Positions 61,600 to 64,000 of a DNA stretch of 64,000 nucleotides are shown piece after piece. Within the stretch, counting starts at the first letter, position 1. Each line of letters begins with the position of its first letter. The notes under the pieces were generated by a model that ran no database searches, was not told the DNA's origin, and saw only the letters and a list, made by a program, of their open reading frames with translations. A program made the position numbers and the translations under genes. The DNA comes from Anaerococcus sp. Marseille-P3625 (GTDB taxonomy: Bacteria > Bacillota > Clostridia > Tissierellales > Peptoniphilaceae), in NCBI RefSeq assembly GCF_900232825.1, contig NZ_OCTP01000011.1, positions 645,262 to 709,261 on the forward strand, written 5' to 3'.

Positions 61600-61660
61600 T
61601 TAATAAATATTTCTTAATACCATCAGATATTAAAAGCTGCTAATTTTAAATTATATTTTC

Positions 61661-61688
61661 ATTATACTTAATATACTTTCTAAGTAAA
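61661..61688 (-). promoter_or_regulatory. Sigma-A promoter facing the EIIB remnant/EIIC operon
   Basis: On the minus strand TTTACT (61688-61683), 16 bases, TATAAT (61666-61661). It lies about 60 bp before the EIIB remnant and 40 bp from the divergent DHFR start. Confidence 0.65.
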
Positions 61689-61727
61689 AGTGGTTTAATA
61701 TAGATAGAAGGTTTTTTGAGGTAAATT

Positions 61728-62207
61728 ATGAAAGTGATTTTAGCTGTCGATGAAAATTGGGGGATTGGGAATAATAATCAGATGCTTTTTCATATATCTA
61801 AGGATTTAAAGCATTTTAGAGATCTTACTTATGGAAATATTGTAATAATGGGTAGAAATACATATGAATCCATGGGAAAAGCTCTGATTGGCAGAGAAAA
61901 TCTAGTTTTAACTAGAAATAAGAATTATAAATTAAATGATGCTAGGGTGTTTTTTGATTATAAAGATCTATTAGCATACATAAAAAATTCCAAGAAAGAA
62001 GTTTTTGTAATTGGAGGTAAGCAAATTGTCGATTTGTTTTTGCCCTTTATAGATGAGGCGATAATTACAAAAATTTTCTCAAGTCGTAAAGCCGACACTT
62101 TCTTGCATAATTTTGATGAGGATCCAAATTTTAAAAAGATCGACCAATCAGATCTTTACCGAGAAAATGACATAGAGTTTAAATTTGTAAAGTATAGGAG
62201 GAAATAA
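61728..62207 (+). CDS. folA: Dihydrofolate reductase
   Basis: This 159-residue enzyme reduces dihydrofolate with NADPH. It has MKVILAVDENWGIGNNNQMLFHISKDLKHF at the N-terminus with the active-site acid in the KDLKHF segment, NIVIMGRNTYESM and VFVIGGKQIVDLF. The usual LPWxLP stretch reads MLFHIS, so residues lining the folate site, including the common Trp, are altered. The gene overlaps the next by one base (TAATG). Confidence 0.9.
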   Translation: MKVILAVDENWGIGNNNQMLFHISKDLKHFRDLTYGNIVIMGRNTYESMGKALIGRENLVLTRNKNYKLNDARVFFDYKDLLAYIKNSKKEVFVIGGKQIVDLFLPFIDEAIITKIFSSRKADTFLHNFDEDPNFKKIDQSDLYRENDIEFKFVKYRRK

Positions 62208-62692
62208 TGGAAGATATCAAGATGATTTATGACAAATTAGGCGAATTAGGAATTTCTGTTGAAACCGTTGACCACCCACCAGCACTAACAACCGAACAAG
62301 CTGACGAATTTATCGAGGGTGTGCCTGGAGTTAGAACCAAAACCATGTTTTTGACCAACAGAAAAAAGAAAAATTTTTATCTTGTTATAATGGATGATAC
62401 AAAACGTTTGGATATGGATAATTTCAAAGAAATTGTCGGTGAAAAAGTAAAAATGGCATCAGCTGATACCCTAATGCAAAAAATGAAACTTGCTCCTGGC
62501 GTTGTTTCCCTATTTGGCTTGCTAAATAACGAAGATAAGGACATCAAAGTTTATTTTGACAAGGCCATCATGGGCGAGGATAGAATGAGCTTTCACCCTA
62601 ACACCAACGAAAAAACTGTATTTATAAACACAGATGATATGCTAAAATTCATGGATGCAATAGGCTATGAGGCAAATATAGTAGAATTATAA
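62207..62692 (+). CDS. YbaK/ProRS-associated aminoacyl-tRNA deacylase domain protein
   Basis: This 161-residue stand-alone editing domain of the YbaK/INS superfamily (ProXp-ala/PrdX-like) has HPPALTTEQADEFIEGVPGVRTKTMFLTNRKKKNFYLVIMDDTKRLD with the conserved Lys in KTMFL, APGVVSLFGLLNNEDKDIKVYFDKAI and FHPNTNEKTVFI. It should hydrolyse mischarged alanyl-tRNA(Pro) or a related substrate. It is coupled to folA by a one-base overlap and is 12 bp before the glutaredoxin-like gene. Confidence 0.87.
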   Translation: MEDIKMIYDKLGELGISVETVDHPPALTTEQADEFIEGVPGVRTKTMFLTNRKKKNFYLVIMDDTKRLDMDNFKEIVGEKVKMASADTLMQKMKLAPGVVSLFGLLNNEDKDIKVYFDKAIMGEDRMSFHPNTNEKTVFINTDDMLKFMDAIGYEANIVEL

Positions 62693-62704
62693 TTAGGAGA
62701 TATT

Positions 62705-62956
62705 ATGAGTATAGAAATTTTTGTAAGCGATAAATGCCCTCACTGCAAGTCTTTGATTGAGGAATATAAGAATAATCCCCAAAAATTTGAAGGCCAAGAA
62801 TTTATCAACATCAACGAAAATATGATGAATTTAAAAAGATTTTTAAAATATCGTGACAGCTTAAAAGAATACGAAAAAATCAAAGAAGTTTATAAAGTTG
62901 GAGTTCCATCAAAAGTAATAGATGGCAAAAAAGTCGAATTTTTCGATCAAGTATAA
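62705..62956 (+). CDS. Glutaredoxin-like protein
   Basis: This 83-residue thioredoxin-fold protein has CPHC (Cys11, Cys14) directly after the first strand (SIEIFVSDKCPHCKSLIEEY), and the cis-proline region GVPSKVID. It is a small cytosolic disulfide reductase with unknown partner. It is the last gene of the folA cluster, followed by a strong terminator. Confidence 0.85.
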   Translation: MSIEIFVSDKCPHCKSLIEEYKNNPQKFEGQEFININENMMNLKRFLKYRDSLKEYEKIKEVYKVGVPSKVIDGKKVEFFDQV

Positions 62957-62962
62957 AATTTC

Positions 62963-62989
62963 GGTGCTAGATCTTAGCACCATTTTTTT
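62963..62989 (+). terminator. Rho-independent terminator of the folA cluster
   Basis: GGTGCTA, loop GATCT, TAGCACC, then A and seven T. Confidence 0.92.
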
Positions 62990-63089
62990 GCGCTTTTTTA
63001 ATCATTTATATTCCTACAAAATTAAATAGTTGTCTATTTATTAGATAATTGTTGAATTTTTGGGTAAATTAATATAAATGGAGGAATTT

Positions 63090-63668
63090 ATGAGAAGCGA
63101 AGTTAATTCTTACAACACAAAAATGCTTTTGGCCAATACTTTAAAAGATCTTTTGGAAAAAAAGTCCTTTTCCAAAGTCACCGTTACAGAAATAATCACC
63201 CTAAGCAAGGTCAATAGAAACACATTTTACTATCATTTTGAGGATATTTACGATCTTTTAAGATGGCTTTTGGAGCAAGAAGCAATAAATATTGTAAAAG
63301 ATTACGATAGCAAGGATGAAATAGATATGGCCATTAATTTCACCCTCTCATATATAGAAAAAAATAGGAGTTTTTTGAAAAATATCTTATTTTCAGTAGG
63401 AGAAAAAGATCTAAGAAGATTTTTCTCAAAAGATTTTAGGGAAATTATAGGAAATTTTATTAAAATAGATGAAGAAGAACTAGGAATTAAGATTGATGCC
63501 CAATATAGAAATGTCCTAACCATGTATTTAACCGAAGCCATAGCAGGACTACTTATAGAATCTCTAAACAAAAAATACGAAATCTCAAATGCCAAAATAA
63601 CTTCCTACATAAAAACCATCAGCACAAGCTCCATCAAAGCTTCTCTAATGGCCTACAAAAAAATATAA
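63090..63668 (+). CDS. TetR/AcrR-family transcriptional regulator
   Basis: The start is ATG 63090, behind ATGGAGGAATTT; an earlier in-frame ATG is part of that ribosome site. The protein is 192 residues. The N-terminal TetR helix-turn-helix is visible at about residues 8-55 (MLLANTLKDLLEKKSFSKVTVTEIITLSKVNRNTFYYHFEDIYDLL), followed by a helical ligand domain of the TetR_C_8/DhaS-like kind. No obvious target gene is adjacent: the glutaredoxin cluster ends in a terminator before it. The target is therefore unknown. Confidence 0.85.
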   Translation: MRSEVNSYNTKMLLANTLKDLLEKKSFSKVTVTEIITLSKVNRNTFYYHFEDIYDLLRWLLEQEAINIVKDYDSKDEIDMAINFTLSYIEKNRSFLKNILFSVGEKDLRRFFSKDFREIIGNFIKIDEEELGIKIDAQYRNVLTMYLTEAIAGLLIESLNKKYEISNAKITSYIKTISTSSIKASLMAYKKI

Positions 63669-63674
63669 CAAAAT

Positions 63675-63713
63675 TAAAAAAACACACCCTCCAAACTTAG
63701 GAAAGTGTGTTTT
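63675..63713. terminator. Bidirectional terminator
   Basis: AAAACACAC (63679-63687) pairs with GTGTGTTTT (63705-63713) across an imperfect loop. It lies between the TetR gene (+) and the SH3b protein gene (-). Confidence 0.78.
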
Positions 63714-63723
63714 ATGTTGATTG

Positions 63724-64000
63724 TTAAAGACTCATCCAGGAATATTTATTATTTTTGTAGGCAACATAGCGCCTTAGTCCGCTTGAATTTCCTATATAAG
63801 ATAGCCAAGAATAGCCATTTGCTTCAATAATCCTATCGTAATAAATGACTGAGCCTTTCCTATAAAGACCTACAATTTTTGAATTTGTCGATGGATAAGC
63901 CCTAATATTTGTGGCGGAATTTACTATAGCTTTTCCAGATTTGTTAATAAAAGATTCTTCTTTTTCAACCATCGGCCTAAAATATCTTTCTTTTTGACTA
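63724..64000 (-). CDS. SH3b-domain protein, C-terminal part (N-terminus beyond the right edge)
   Basis: The frame is open to the window edge. The visible 91 C-terminal residues contain an SH3_5/SH3b cell-wall-binding domain: ATNIRAYPSTNSKIVGLYRKGSVIYYDRIIEANGYSWLSYIG, then RRYVAYKN. Such a domain ends many peptidoglycan hydrolases; RYFRPMVEKEE just before it looks like a linker. The catalytic part is outside the window, so lysozyme, amidase or endopeptidase cannot be told apart. Confidence 0.75.
   Translation of the reverse strand, partial: SQKERYFRPMVEKEESFINKSGKAIVNSATNIRAYPSTNSKIVGLYRKGSVIYYDRIIEANGYSWLSYIGNSSGLRRYVAYKNNKYSWMSL

Overview
The window is low-GC, AT-rich Firmicute DNA. The best fit is an anaerobic, amino-acid-fermenting member of the Tissierellia/Peptoniphilaceae, Anaerococcus-like. 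The reasons are a complete selenium-dependent glycine reductase operon next to selA, selB and tRNA-Sec, many oligopeptide, amidohydrolase and PTS genes, SUF-type Fe-S assembly with SufU, and consensus sigma-A promoters in very AT-rich spacers. The genus is inferred. There is no rRNA, CRISPR array, prophage or intact insertion sequence.

Layout. (1) 1-4.7 kb: an L-ascorbate PTS operon (ulaG-C-A-B-F, cut by the left edge) divergent from a DeoR-type regulator. (2) 4.8-14.6 kb: a LacI-regulated nucleoside operon with regulator, ribokinase, BMP lipoprotein, ABC ATPase, two permeases, nucleoside hydrolase, an M20 hydrolase and a glutamine-amidotransferase-like protein. (3) 14.6-18.8 kb: a DUF5058 membrane pair followed by two tandem M20D amidohydrolases that are almost identical over their 5' two thirds. 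(4) 18.9-28.1 kb: agcS and grdX-trxB-trxA-grdE-A-B-C-D, preceded by a glycine riboswitch; grdA and grdB each carry an in-frame UGA read as selenocysteine. (5) 28.2-31.5 kb: selA-selB and convergent tRNA-Sec. (6) 31.6-37.3 kb: M42 peptidase, LURP-one protein, two DUF2207 proteins and LemA. (7) 37.6-41.7 kb: Ktr/Trk potassium uptake, a candidate structured small RNA, a YugP-type zinc protease, a 153-bp palindromic MITE-like element and a LytTR/DUF3021 pair with a clear direct-repeat operator. (8) 41.7-49.5 kb: hemZ, a cation/proton antiporter under a fluoride riboswitch, a C39-like peptidase, a glycosyltransferase, PepD and a CAP-domain exoprotein. (9) 49.8-55.2 kb: HPr and sufCBDSU plus a 58-aa membrane ORF. 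(10) 55.2-61.6 kb: a GalNAc/galactosamine operon (agaS-nagA-lacC-lacD) behind a PTS EIIC whose EIIB gene is reduced to a 3' fragment. (11) 61.7-64 kb: DHFR, a YbaK-type deacylase, a glutaredoxin-like protein, a TetR regulator and the end of an SH3b protein.

The genes describe an organism that ferments glycine to acetyl phosphate with thioredoxin as reductant. It takes up glycine/alanine, nucleosides and acylated amino acids or peptides, and uses host-derived sugars (ascorbate, GalNAc). The most informative non-coding elements are the glycine riboswitch, whose terminator lies inside what looks like the 5' end of grdX; the fluoride riboswitch on the antiporter; the LytTR operator; the promoter-to-terminator RNA at 39.7 kb; and the palindromic element at 40.6 kb.
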